From Apostichopus japonicus (lineage: Eukaryota; Echinodermata; Holothuroidea; Aspidochirotida; Stichopodidae): a DNA stretch of 64,000 nucleotides. The DNA lies in assembly GCF_037975245.1 (NCBI RefSeq), contig NC_092572.1, positions 2,827,501 through 2,891,500 of the forward strand. Reading direction: 5' to 3'. Below the pieces are notes generated by a model. It was not told where the DNA came from, made no database searches, and saw nothing but the letters and a program-made list of their open reading frames with translations. A program made the position numbers and the translations under genes. Below, piece by piece: positions 1-10,810 of this stretch (positions are counted from its first letter, which is position 1; the number at the start of each line of letters is the position of its first letter).

Positions 1-320
1 ATTGATGACGTCAGAGAGGAACAACTCCCAAAACAGTAATTTTCCTTGTGGTAGCCTCCTATGGAAAATACTCAGCTGTTGTTGCTATGGCTAAAACAAT
101 ATAGAAGGCCTCGCAATTCCTAAAAGCCCAACACAGTTTAAAATATTAAGGAGGCACCAGAAGGTCAATAGTTATGGAAAATATCAAGAGTTTGATCCCT
201 GCCATTGACACAGTTATTCCTTTACACATTATGAGAGTTTCTTTTTTTACAACATTTAAGTTTATCAACAATCTGGACTTATTACAGACAGATCATCTGT
301 ACTGTATTGTCGTATTTCAG

Positions 321-494
321 TGAGACAATTTTCTGTAGGTGATTCCGTCTCAGTCCAAGATTTCAGAAAGCATTATGGTAAATGGGTAACTGGAGTTGTT
401 TACAAAGTGTTAGCTCCTGTGACATATCTCATTCAAGTAGAAGGTCAAACTTGAAAAAGACATGTGAACATTTGCTGCTCAAACACAGTCTGAT
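321..494 (+). pseudogene. Relic exon: gypsy-type integrase C-terminal domain
   Basis: Translated from the base after a good splice acceptor (pyrimidine-rich stretch ending TTTCAG at 315-320), this stretch reads like the C-terminal part of Ty3/gypsy integrases: FSVGDSVSVQDFR, then KWVTGVV, LAPVTYLIQVEGQ and KRHV. These match the usual pattern of a GD-V-VRDYR motif followed by W-PG-V and a strand ending WKRHVDQL. The family's job is binding DNA during integration. An in-frame TGA at 452-454 replaces the expected codon just before KRHV and another TGA closes it near 494, so this copy is decayed. The acceptor suggests a spliced, integrase-derived gene and not an intact retrotransposon, as for the integrase exons at the far end of the window. 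The rest of 1-880 shows nothing I recognise. Confidence 0.5.
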
Positions 495-878
495 TTGAAA
501 GAATCTCAAAGCACCACAGCTTTGGAATCCACTCACTCAGAAATGTTTGACAGACTGTTGTTGCCAGATGAAGATCATGAGTCTGACACATCAGAGATAT
601 CAGGTTAGGGAAAAAACTTCACCACATTTGTTGGAATCTGATAAATTTTACTCAGAAGGTCAGACAGAAAGAGGAACCTGAAGAAGATTCTTGATTTGTA
701 AATAATGTTTATTACAGGTTGTTTCTATAAGGAGCTTTAGCGAAGGACACCTGTGTCCAGAAATGCGCTATATCAGGTCCCCAGTGTCTATTTTGTCCTA
801 TATCGGGACCCCCGTCCATTTTGCCCTAGTTCCAGTCCCCCACTCTTTATCGATTATGACCCAGTCTGGGTCTATACA

Positions 879-999
<121 letters not shown>

Positions 1000-2180
1000 T
1001 GTAACGGAAATGTATCCCTTTAAGTAATTTGTTATTGTAATATTCGTTTTATGATTGAGCGTTCCCTCGGTTCTACCCGTCGATGGCCCCTCTCTCAAAA
1101 CGTGTAGAGCTTTTGCGAGTTGCAGGTTGGGGCAGCCAATGAAAATCGTACCCCTGTTTGTTTATAAATCTTGCTGAATCAGCACCCGAATTTTGAGATG
1201 TTTCCCCATGTTAGTGGTAGCGCAGATTGTTTTATTAGTATGAGCTCACCACGCTCAAAAAGTATTCCGAGATTGGCCTCTGACGGAGAGAGAACCGAGA
1301 GAACACCTATTTTCTGTAAGTTGCTACCACTTCACTGGTATATTTTTGTTCTATCACACGATTATGTGCTTGGCATGACTTCTAGGTTTAATTGTTTGTC
1401 TTAGGAAAGATTAAATCGGGTATCTTTGGGGTGACGGGGGTTATTTTTTTCGTACACCTAGGGAATTGTAAGAAAATTATCGTTGCGCTAAGTGCATTGA
1501 AGTAGCAAGAAACTAGGGTGTATTTTTAGGACGTCATATTTGTTGTCACATTCTATAGGGGGTTCGATAATTGTAATTTCGACTTCACTAGGAGGCTCAC
1601 AAACGCTATACCGTGTGTTTCATGTGGGCGTTTGTTTTATATATATCTTTTGTGTTTTCTTAGCCAAAGCAAGTAGTGAGAACGACTAGTGTCAACAAAC
1701 CAAACGCTAGTATTATCCTTCATCTGTAAATACATTTACCCACGTACTGGTTCGGTTGTGATCTCGAAAAGAGATTTTTTATTTAGTAATATAAACTGGT
1801 TAAGTCTTTAAGCCTGTTGTTGAGTACGTCCCAATAAAATATCTTGTATGCCTCCACGAGTTAGTGTAAGTGCGCAACTGCGTAACTGTGTAACTACCTA
1901 ACTGCGTAACTTCCTAAGTGTGTAACTGTGTTACTGCTTAAGTGTACAGACAGTTCCTGTTATCCTGTACCATTTCTATTAACTGCTTATCTGTAAAGTC
2001 TGTCAATGCCATAATCTGTGGTAAATTCACGTGCCAGTGAATCAAAGATCAACGTAATAAATCAATAAATAAGCGATCAACCAGTCATCAACCTCTTCTC
2101 CGATTTTTTTGTCTTGATATGTGTTGAAGATTTTTATTAGTTCAAGCAGCTGGACTTCGGGGACACTGGTCAACGTTACA
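1000..2180 (+). repeat. 5' LTR of the gypsy element
   Basis: 1181 bp, starting TGTAACG and ending CGTTACA, so the tips form a 7-bp inverted repeat with the usual TG...CA ends. It holds an AATAAA signal at 1833-1838 followed by a run of 8-bp GTAACTGC-like units around 1866-1945. It aligns end to end with 16709-17939 apart from scattered substitutions, a 2-bp indel and a 48-bp difference in the 8-bp repeat. A 77-aa open frame present in both LTRs shows no recognisable domain and I do not call it a gene. Confidence 0.95.
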
Positions 2181-2182
2181 CT

Positions 2183-2200
2183 TGGTGGCAGCGGTGGGAT
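2183..2200 (+). other. Primer binding site, tRNA-Leu type
   Basis: Two bases after the 5' LTR lies TGGTGGCAGCGGTGGGAT. This is complementary to the 3' end of animal tRNA-Leu of the AAG/UAG type, whose acceptor ends ATCCCACCGCTGCCA plus CCA. All 18 bases match from my memory of that tRNA end. It would prime minus-strand DNA synthesis. Confidence 0.8.
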
Positions 2201-2556
2201 AAAAGATCAGTCCTGGTCCTTACAGATAACACATACTGCTAGAGACAAGACCGAGACAGAGGAAGATCCAGTGATAGCCAGTGAATTCACAGAGCCGCAG
2301 AAACAGCACAGAACAGATACAGTACAGAACAGTTAAAGAAGGCTACAGATGGATTTTTCGAGAACCAACCCGTTTACAGACCCGTTTACAGAGGATTGAC
2401 AATCAAAACAACGTAGAGGGATTGCCCAACCAGGAATGGAGACCTTTGATGACAGAACAGAACTTTCGTGTTTCACGAGGTGCATCCACAGAGTTGCCGT
2501 CAGAATACGAGGTTCTGAGCTCGGTGGGTTCAGAAACAACTGGAAGTCTGGTGGGT
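2201..2556 (+). other. gypsy leader, left part
   Basis: Region between the primer site and the hAT insertion. It contains short overlapping open frames but no capsid-like sequence; one frame starting ATG at 2349 stops after 16 codons. One open frame (2281 on) continues across the hAT site if the transposon is removed and ends at 7168. I read this as the untranslated leader of the genomic RNA, though a short leader peptide cannot be ruled out. Confidence 0.5.
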
Positions 2557-3454
2557 GTTACAAGCAGGCCCGTAGCCAGGGAGTTCAGCCTGGGGGGGCT
2601 GGGAGTTGTCCAAGGGGGGCAAACAATCGGTACACTATCTAAGCGGAGCGCCACCATCGGTTGGCGCGGAGCGTACCAGAAAATTTTTGATGCCTACAAC
2701 ACCCCAGATCACTGGAAATAGCACTTCTCGGACTCAATTGTGACATCTGAACATCAAATTTGAAAGGGTTTTCATGTATTGAAATCATGTGTCAAATCAA
2801 ATCATTTATAATAAAATGATTTTAGCCCAGATGGGTAGGGATTCATGTTGAGAGTAACACCAGTTCTTTGTGTATTTATAGTCAGCAGTCACAAAAAACA
2901 TAGAAAGACACGAATAGGTATTCTATCAATCCCCTGTGTTTCCTATTTTTGAGAACAATGTCTCGCTGTGCCCAGTGCCCCACAAATTGGGGCACAGTGA
3001 GACACATCCAGAAATTTTTGAAATGCTCTAAAATCCCTGTTGCCACATGCATACAAACTTCTAGAATTGAATGTGCGAATGTGCCCTTACATATACCAAA
3101 CATGAGCTTCTTTTGATAGTTCAATGGCTAAGTTATGGAATTGGCCAAACGGATTTTTCTGTCTCACAGTGACCCACCCACGGTTCTAGGGTGAAATCTA
3201 CAGCATGAAACAGCTAATTGAAATATCTTTCACACGACTTAGTGCGACCATGCAGGGAGATGCTACTGACAGATTGTTACTGGGCATTGATATCAATAAT
3301 GGTTGATATTTGTACAAGTCCACATCCACATTGAAATTTATGTTACACTTTAAGTAAACGAATACGATAATCTTGAACCACATGAATTCAGTCCCATACA
3401 TCAATTTGTGGTGTTATACGTGAAAATGATAACACATGTACTCTGTACTGCTGT

Positions 3455-3701
3455 CGTGTCCGGACAACTCCCACCCGGACAATTCCCACCCGGACAGTTC
3501 CCACCCAACTGAAGCTTTATTTTCGTCAGAATTAGGGTTAGTTGTAGGGTTAGGGGTTATGGTTAGTGTCAATGAGTTATAGGTTTAGGGTCAGAGTTAG
3601 CGTTAGGGTTAGTGGGTTAGGGTTAGGGTCTAAAGTTAGGGTTCGCTATGGGTGGTAATTGTCCGGGTGGGAATTGTCCGGGTGGGAGTTGACCTAGCAC
3701 C
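3455..3701. mobile_element. Mini-element with inverted minisatellite arms and telomere-like core
   Basis: About 247 bp inserted in the non-coding left half of the hAT element. Arms built from the unit CCCGGACAATTCCCAC run inward from both ends in opposite orientation (3460-3507 and about 3651-3691), giving long inverted repeats. Between them, about 3533-3645 is a degenerate array of TTAGGG-like units. A 10-bp direct repeat GTACTGCTGT flanks it (3445-3454 and 3702-3711). A 9-10 bp target duplication fits Mutator-like elements, but no transposase is present and the family is my inference. Confidence 0.7.
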
Positions 3702-3717
3702 GTACTGCTGTAGTCAT

Positions 3718-5956
3718 TCAGAACAATTGCAAGTGTCTTTGCTTCTGTGCAAATATGCTCAAAAATTCATCCAGGTTCAAGGCCTCTGTTCTCTTTTTCT
3801 CGAATGCAAGCATGACCAAGTTACTTTTCCGGCTTGTGAGCATTGAGCGACGTGTAGGTTTATCAATCCTGCCCTCTGTAGAGAAAGTACTCTCACAGAG
3901 AGCAGCTGCTACTTCCAAACGTTGAGATGTCTGCCAACATGTTGTAGGTATCTGGGAAAGCAGTTCTCTGCTCATACACTTTCTTGAGTACAGCATTAGA
4001 GTCGCTCGAGTCTGCAACAGGAAGGCTGCGATCAAGGAATTTCTTGCACACGGAAAGTTCGGCTTCAGATGGTACTGTAACACCGAGCGCTGCCAACGGG
4101 GCTAACTTTTCGTGATGAAAGAAATCTTCGGACTTTCGGCTCGCAGCGGAAGTTGCTTGATAGAGCCATGCATTGTCACTGAAGCGCCGTCTGAATTCCG
4201 ACAGTGTTATGTCAACTGCTTCATACATGGTGGCTTTTAATTTGGACATTTGTTGAGAAGATGCGCTAGCACTCCTGTTACCGATAGCTTCCGTGATTAT
4301 GTAATCATCCAGACGACCATTGGGTAATCTAGCACGCTTTGGGCGGGATGTCTCGGGTCCAGTAATCTCATCACTTTCCGCCTCCATTAGCTTATGAGCA
4401 CTTGCCACAAATGTTGTGAAATGCTCATCTGACCGTAGATCGCCCAGCTCTCCAGTCGTAGCACTCACCAGGTTCAATGCCTCGATCAGGTCTGTTTCAC
4501 GTGCCTGCAGCATTCTGTTGATCGGCGACATTACTTCCAGTAGTTCTTTTAGGAACACCATAAGAAACCGGAACTTGAAATCCGAGATCGTCTGTCGAAG
4601 GCCTGTAGCAGTGGCAATGGTCTCCCCATCAAACATTGATGTATTTAGCTTGATGGCAGTAAGTGCTTCCATTATCTTGGTGAAGTTATCAGCGATGGCC
4701 TTGGTTGCTTGGAGGTGCCCGGACCAACGTGTCTCGAGAACACGCTTGATGTGTGTGCCACTGTACAAGGCTGCTACTTTCGGCTTTCTGAAGAAATTAT
4801 ACAGCATCTCTACTTGGTCAAAATATATGCCAATGTCTTGTATGAATGACACCAGGCTGATGACTATCAAGTGGATTCTGTGATCGTAGCAGTGCACGTA
4901 TGGCACTTGTCTGCCAATTTTTTCCTGTATGCGCCTCTGAACCCCACTTTTGTCTCCACTCATAACACTCGCCCCATCGTAGCACTGGGTAATCACATTA
5001 TCCAATGGGATACCTGCATATTCCAAAGTGCTGCAAATCACTTCCGTCAATGCTTCTGCATCTAGCTCTGTGGTATGGGGCATTCTTACCAAAGATTCCA
5101 TGCATTTTCCTTCCTTAACAAAGCGTACGCCTACCGAGATGTTTTCAACATTGTTCTTATCACGCGCACCATCCGCTAGAAGTGTATATCGTTTCGTGGA
5201 TGTGCTATTCACATCTTTAGCAACATCTTTCATGACCATATCTGCTAGTGTGTCTATTATTTCATTTTGGATTTCCGGTGATCGATAGGTTGCATTACTC
5301 GGCATGACTTTTGCAATATCAGCAAGTTTCTGGTCCTTTCTTAAGGTAAACTGGAAAAGTTTCTCAAACAAGCCCCTTTCATTATGGGTAGTGATATCAT
5401 AGTCTCCTCTGAGTGGAAGTTCATTCACAGCAATGAACTGTATGATTTCCGCAATTGACCGGACATAGTACCGACGTTTCTCAAGAACATCTGCGTTCAC
5501 CAATGTGGAAATAGAGCAGCCTTTCTCAACCCGCAGTTCCTTCTCTCTCCAGGACACCATAGCTGTGATGTGAGGAGCTGATAAGTTGTGCTTTTCCAGC
5601 CCCTTCCGTTTGTCACCCAATGCAGTCTTCCATGCTTTGTAACCAATCACACTCCATTCTTTGCTCACTCCTGGGGGCGAGAAGACTCTACAGCAATAAC
5701 AAAATGCAGCATTTTTCTCTACAGAATACTCCAGCCAATCATATTTGTCGTACCACTCGGGGTGGAATCTACGGTTGTTTGCATCACTTGGAAATGGAAC
5801 GTTTGTGGGACGCCTGATAGTCTCCCTGGTAGAACTGCCTGGTTGATCCTGGGCCTGGACTGCTGCCCTTGGCTCACTTGGTTCGGTTTCCAGTCCGGGT
5901 GTGCGTTGTTTTCTTACAAACCACTTGTCCAAGTTGGCGGGCCGACTGTTGGCCAT
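3718..5956 (-). pseudogene. hAT transposase with TTF-type zinc finger, C-terminal frameshift
   Basis: Encodes the enzyme that cuts and pastes the surrounding hAT transposon. The open frame extends upstream to 6214, but I favour the ATG at 5956 (MANSRPANLDKWF), which starts a compact, hydrophilic N-terminus; residue numbers here count from the 6214 start. A TTF-type zinc finger spans about residues 150-225, with C172/C175 and H209/H215. The DUF4371-like catalytic region follows, with LADGARD and CYDGASVMSG as likely strand-end aspartates. The hAT dimerisation segment (AAALCESTFSTEG, then a basic helix) is present but lies in another frame (3718-4083), while the main frame ends early at 3893. 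A one-base shift near 3930-3950 therefore separates the catalytic and dimerisation parts. This copy is probably inactive, though the break is recent-looking. Confidence 0.88.
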
Positions 5957-6214
5957 TGTGCAGTATGTTGTCTGTGCAAGGAAATTGAGGGAACATGAAT
6001 AAAGACCATAGATCTGTGATAATTTAAGCGTTTCGTCCCAAAATTCAAAATGGCCGCCAATTTGACCTCGGATGACCTCAAAATTAGTGCCATCTTTTTC
6101 TGCATCTAATGTTACCTCCATATACCAATTTTCATTCAAATCGGACAAAAATTGGCGCAAATTATGCAAATTAGCTGCCCCCAGGGGTGCGACCATGTGC
6201 AAATTCGAACTCAT

Positions 6215-7087
6215 CCGAGATTTTACTTAGGCGAACACATCTGCAAAGTTTGAAGTCGATCGGTTAATGTCTCGGAGCGTGAGAGCGCTAAGGCGAAAAG
6301 CGTCCGGCGGCGGCGGATCCGGCGGAGACGAAGGCAAAACCATTATATCCCGATGTGGGGATACAAGGGACTGAATGTGCATGTTCCTCTCACAAAGCTA
6401 CAGTGCACAGTACTATAGTGAAATAATGTCGTGGAACTGGACCCTGTACAAATCCAATACGTAATATGTCATGTGTGGGAAAACCACGACTTCAACTCGT
6501 CTGTAAAATTGCCCCCCGTAAGTTAGACGCATGTGGATCGGTGGTTTCACGATCAGAAAGGAACAATTGTTACAATTCTGATAACTATTTTCGGACTGTG
6601 TGACACGGCCCTAATACACAAGAGTACAAAAACTCGAAAAGAATTAACGTAAGGCCCCCATGGGCCCAGGCAGGCTAGCCTAACAGTTAGGCTAGTGAAA
6701 AACGATTGACCGACCTGTAAACATAAAAATAGCCGCACTAACAACATGTTTGTACAAGCACAAGAATAGATGTGAAACTTGTCGTCATAATAAACATGAT
6801 TGTGCCGTGTACTCACATTCTGGTTGGAAGGGGGAGCACCGGAGCAGTCAACAGTGTGAGTTAGTTTATATCACATGATATGGGGTATGTATGGAAGCTT
6901 ATGGCCTGTTACTGGTATTGGATTGTTTTCAGATAAACAGAATATATATGTAATTATGCAAGGCTGGTACATTTCACAAATAGAGTATGACATTTTATTT
7001 TTATGGCTTGAAATTGTCTTGGGGGGGGGCCAAAATATGTCGAGGGGGGGCGGCGCCCCCTTTCGCCCCCCCTTGACTACGGGCCTG
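6215..7087. other. hAT right-hand non-coding region
   Basis: No coding sequence recognised. It holds the presumed transposase promoter side, a GGCGGCGGCGG-rich patch near 6306-6330 and a G9 run at 7021-7029 followed by alternating G- and C-runs that end at the right terminal repeat. Confidence 0.5.
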
Positions 7088-7175
7088 GTTACAAGTGGTC
7101 GACAACATCAACACAGAACAGAAGGGCAACAAGCAATGCCGAGTGGATCTAGGAATGAGTATGAATGACTCACAG

Positions 7176-7210
7176 GTAGGCAAATTAACCCTTTCATTTT
7201 GTCCCTACAG
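7176..7210 (+). promoter_or_regulatory. Possible micro-intron or splice donor/acceptor pair before gag
   Basis: CACAG|GTAGGC at 7171-7181 and TTTTGTCCCTACAG|GA at 7197-7212 resemble a splice donor and acceptor only 35 bases apart. Removing the 35 bases joins MSMNDSQ (ATG near 7155) to the gag frame beginning EDERKG. A 35-nt intron is shorter than animal spliceosomes normally accept. Either the pair is fortuitous, or the two sites serve other partners, such as a donor for subgenomic RNA and an acceptor for a leader intron. Confidence 0.35.
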
Positions 7211-8303
7211 GAAGACGAGCGTAAAGGCCCGGATGCCATCTCTCCATACGCATACCGACCCTGGCACACTGAACACAGACAAGACAATACACAGATACAC
7301 AGTGGTCAGTACCATCCCAACTACTCAACAGAGATGCAGACAGACCGGCAAATCCCACGAGGTTACAGACAACAGATTGATACCGGTGTACCTTACAAGA
7401 CCGAAGAAGAGAGTAGGAATACAGCCCAGCTTCCAGGGAAGGCGAATGTCACACCACCACAGTATGATGGAAGTACAAGCTGGGACGACTACGCAGTACA
7501 GTTCGAGTTGATAGCAGAATTGAATAACTGGCCAGAGTCAGCAAAGGCATTGTATTTGGCAGCAAGTCTGAAGGGACAAGCAAGGGCGATCCTGAGTGAC
7601 CTGGACAGTAGTCGGAGAAGAAGTTACAGAGCACTCACAGAAGCTTTAGGCAGACGATTTAGTCCGGCGAATCAAACACAGTTGTTTAGAGCTATGTTGA
7701 AGAAGAGACAGAGGCATCCAGCTGAAAGTCTTACAGAGCTCGCCCAGGATATTAATCGCCTTGCATTAAAAGCCTACCCGGATGCACCGTACGAGATGGT
7801 GGAGACTTGCAAAGGAATACTTCGTAGACTCACTGGGAGACACAGAGACCAGATGGAGAGTATACCAGTCCAGACCCGTGAACTTATCCGATGCAGTAAC
7901 CGTTGCAGTTGAACTAGAGGCATTCCACCTGGCAGAAGTAAAGAAGGGTAACCTCAAGAGACCTACAGCAAGAGCCGTTTTACAAACAGAAAAGCAGGAA
8001 GACAAAGTAGAGAGACAGATGCAACTACTTGGGGAGAATCTCGCAAAGACAATGGAGCACTACATGTCGAAGATACACGGAGAACTGGCAAGCGGAAATT
8101 ACAGGAAACAGACATTTGCGAGTGGGCAAGATCGCAACATGTCCTGGCGAGACCGAGACAGACCACCACTCAAATGTTGGGGTTGTGGAAAGTTTGGCCA
8201 CATAAAGAGAAATTGTCGGGAACCATACCAAGAAGACACCACAGGAAAGTTATATCAGGGAAACGAGAAGGATCCGGACTTGAGGGTCGAAGGCCGGCAG
8301 TAA
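7199..8303 (+). pseudogene. gag: gag polyprotein (capsid plus CCHC nucleocapsid), frameshifted
   Basis: Forms the retrotransposon's particle and packages its RNA. The capsid part reads PPQYDGSTSWDDYAVQFELIA, followed by WPESAKALYLAASLKGQA and ALGRRFSPANQTQLFRAML, a pattern typical of gypsy Gag. Near 7800, just after DAPYEMVET, the frame shifts by one base and the protein continues (AKEYFVDSLGD) in another frame to TAA at 8301-8303. A single CCHC knuckle, CWGCGKFGHIKRNC, sits at about 8185-8226. No convincing ATG lies in the capsid frame upstream of its conserved part; the start may come from splicing at 7176-7210. The last 130 bases overlap pol. Confidence 0.85.
8258..8264 (+). promoter_or_regulatory. 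-1 ribosomal frameshift slippery site GGGAAAC
   Basis: In the gag frame the bases fall as G GGA AAC, the canonical X XXY YYZ form. Slipping back one base enters exactly the frame of the protease-RT ORF, 37 bases before the gag stop. A short spacer and a CCGG...CCGG inverted repeat (about 8274-8299) follow, which could supply the required structure. The match of heptamer, phase and overlap makes chance unlikely. Confidence 0.8.
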
Positions 8304-10810
8304 ACTCTAGGCCCGCAGGAGTGAGGGTCAGGACAGGATGGGTGCAAGATAGAGATTCTGGGATATTTGTTGATGGCATTATGCAGGGTACTGCAGTTAC
8401 CTTTTTAGTCGATACAGGTGCCAACATAACAATAATAAAGCCCAGCGTATACAGATCTATCCCTGAATTCTGTCGTCCCCACTTAAGACCTGTTGGCAGT
8501 GAGATGGTGTTAGCAGATGGACTGAGCTATTTGCCGTTCGAAGGATGTGCCACTGTCCAGATAGAGCTTGCAGGACATAGGGTAGAACACACAGTTTGGG
8601 TGGCTGAGATTGGAGCGGATGCACGCCTGGGTTTGGAGTTCATGAGAAGCCACAACTATCACTTGGATGTGATTAACGGTATTTTGTCTTGGGGAGGACC
8701 AAGAAAGAGCAGTGAGGTGAAGAAGGTGACGGAGACTCATGTTTGCCATGTTTTGGTAGATGAAACCGTAGTAGTTGCCCCTGGATGTGAAGCAATGGTG
8801 CTAGGAAGAATCTCTGAGGGACCTCGGCACTGGGAAGCTGCTCTGGTAGAGCCAACAGAAAAGTTTGTCGAAAAACATGGTTTGTTGGTGGCTAAAGGTC
8901 TGGTTGATCCAAGGGAAAGCAAGATTCCGTTGAGAGTGTTCAACCCAACGTCTGATGTGAAGAGAGTGTATGGCGGTAAATGTATAGCTTCATTAGAAAA
9001 GACGGCGAATCTAGATGTTTCGTCCCATGAAATAGCGCGTCAGAAACAGAAGGTATCGGCGGTGTCGACAAAACGTTGTGAGCAAGGGGAAGTCCCTCAA
9101 CATGTTACAGGACTGTTGGAGGCGGAAGACGGACATATGAATGATGAGCAACGAGCTTTACTGAAAGAACTAGTTACAGACTATGCTGATGTGTTTGCGA
9201 GATCATCTGCTGACTTGGGATATACCACAGTCGCCCAGCACAAGATCGACACAGACAACGCAAGGCCAGTCAAGCAACCAGCCAGACGAGTCCCAGTACA
9301 ACAGAGGGAAGTGGAGAGAGAACTCCTGCAACAAATGCTAGATGCGGGAGTTGTTGAACAATCATCAAGTCCGTGGGCGTCACCTATAGTTCTGGTGAAG
9401 AAGAAAAATGGTTCGACAAGATTCTGTGTAGATTATAGAAGATTAAACACATTGACAGTCAAGGACAGCTACCCCATTCCCAGAATTGCAGATTCACTGG
9501 ATGCGATGGCAGGTTCCCGTTGGTTTAGCACATTAGATCTAGCCAGTGGCTATTGGCAAGTTGGTATGGCAGCAGAAGACAGACAAAAGACGGCGTTCAT
9601 AACCGGAAATGGCTTGTATCAATTCCGTGTTATGCCATTTGGACTGTGCAACGCGCCCGCCACATTCGAAAGACTAATGGACCGTGTGCTATCTGGACTC
9701 CAAACTATAGTTTACCTTGACGATGTCATCGTATATGGTGCCACATTTTCCGAAGCTATGGACCGACTAAAGACCATTTTCAACCGATTTAGAGACGCAG
9801 GACTAAAACTAAGTCCAGGCAAGTGTCAGCTGTTCAAGCAGAGTGTAACGTACTTAGGTCACATTGTCTCTAAGGATGGTGTAGGTACAGATCCAGAAAA
9901 TGTGAAGGCTGTCAAAGAATGGCCGAGACCACAGAACCTATCAGAGGTTAGGAGCTTTGTAGGCCTGTGTGGCTACTAACGTATATTTATACGAGGCTTT
10001 GCTCAAATTGCACTACCGTTGTTCAAGCTGACTGAAAAGAAACAGAATTTTGATGGGAACCATGACTGCAAGACAGCTTTTTCCGGACTCAAGACAGCGT
10101 TGACAACAGCTCCAGTACTTTCCTACCCAATGAGCAGCGGGCAAGATTTCATATTAGACACAGATGCAAGTGACTTTGCAACCGGTTCTGTTTTATCACA
10201 GATCCAAGACGGAAACGAAAAGCCCATAGCATATTTCAGCAAGACCATGAGTAAGCAAGAGAGACGTTATTGTATCACAATAAAAGAACTACTGGCCGTC
10301 GTACAGTCAGTTAAACACTTCCACCATTATCTCTACGGCACCAGGTTCCTGATCAGAACAGACCATGCGGCACTCAAATGGCTGATGAGTTTCAAGCACC
10401 CAGAAGGACAAACAGCAAGATGGTTGGAGATACTTGGCACTTACACCTTTGAGATCTCCCATCATCCTGGACGCTTCCATGGTAATGCAGACGGTCTCTC
10501 CCGACGACCTTGTTCGGATGATTGCCAACATTGTACGAGAACAGAAACCGGTGATATTGATCGAGACGTACCAATGGAGTTCAAGACCCACAAGTGGAAA
10601 CGGGAAGAAAAGACAGATCAAGGTGATGGCTGCGACAGAAGTAACGGGACCGTGGACGGGGAAACCAAGGAAACAAAACAAGTCGCTGCAGTTTCTTCAA
10701 GTACAGAACCACCCCGGCCTTGGCTACAGAAATGGACCAATCAAGAACTGAAAGCTGAACAACTTAAAGATGTAGAACTACGAAAGATGCTAACTTGGAA
10801 AGAAAACAAA
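8264..10810 (+). pseudogene. pol: pol: protease, reverse transcriptase, RNase H (stop at 9977, cut by transposon)
   Basis: Makes the enzymes that copy element RNA into DNA. Protease: FLVDTGANITIIKPS near 8403. RT: SSPWASPIVLVKKKNG, RFCVDYRRLN, FSTLDLASGYWQ, MPFGLCNAPATF and the catalytic YLDD at 9713-9724, then the thumb with YLGHIVSKDG. RNase H: FILDTDASDFATGSVLSQ, then RTDHAALKWL and HHPGRFHGNADGLSRRP. A TAA at 9977-9979 interrupts the conserved segment linking RT to RNase H, and the frame continues unchanged after it to 10810, where the CACTG transposon begins. The ORF is open from 8174, but entry is likely by frameshift at 8258-8264. Codons resume after 14300. Confidence 0.93.

Larger units (their letters stand above)
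2565..7087 (-). mobile_element. hAT DNA transposon with transposase gene
   Basis: A 4523-bp element bounded by a perfect 8-bp direct repeat GTTACAAG (2557-2564 and 7088-7095), the target duplication length typical of hAT. Its tips are inverted repeats: CAGGCCCGTAGCCAGGG on the left and, read inward, CAGGCCCGTAGTCAAGG on the right. It carries a minus-strand transposase gene. Removing it and one repeat copy restores the gypsy leader. The first 150 bp contain a GCGCCACC...GGTTGGCGC palindrome (2641-2675) shared with three other places in the window. G-rich and C-rich stretches lie just inside both tips. Confidence 0.93.

Noticed and set aside
1171-1404. 77-aa ORF repeated in both LTRs
   Set aside because: Identity follows from LTR identity; no domain, no signal of coding constraint.
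3533-3645. True telomere or chromosome-fusion scar
   Set aside because: Repeats are short, degenerate and enclosed in an inserted element with flanking duplications.
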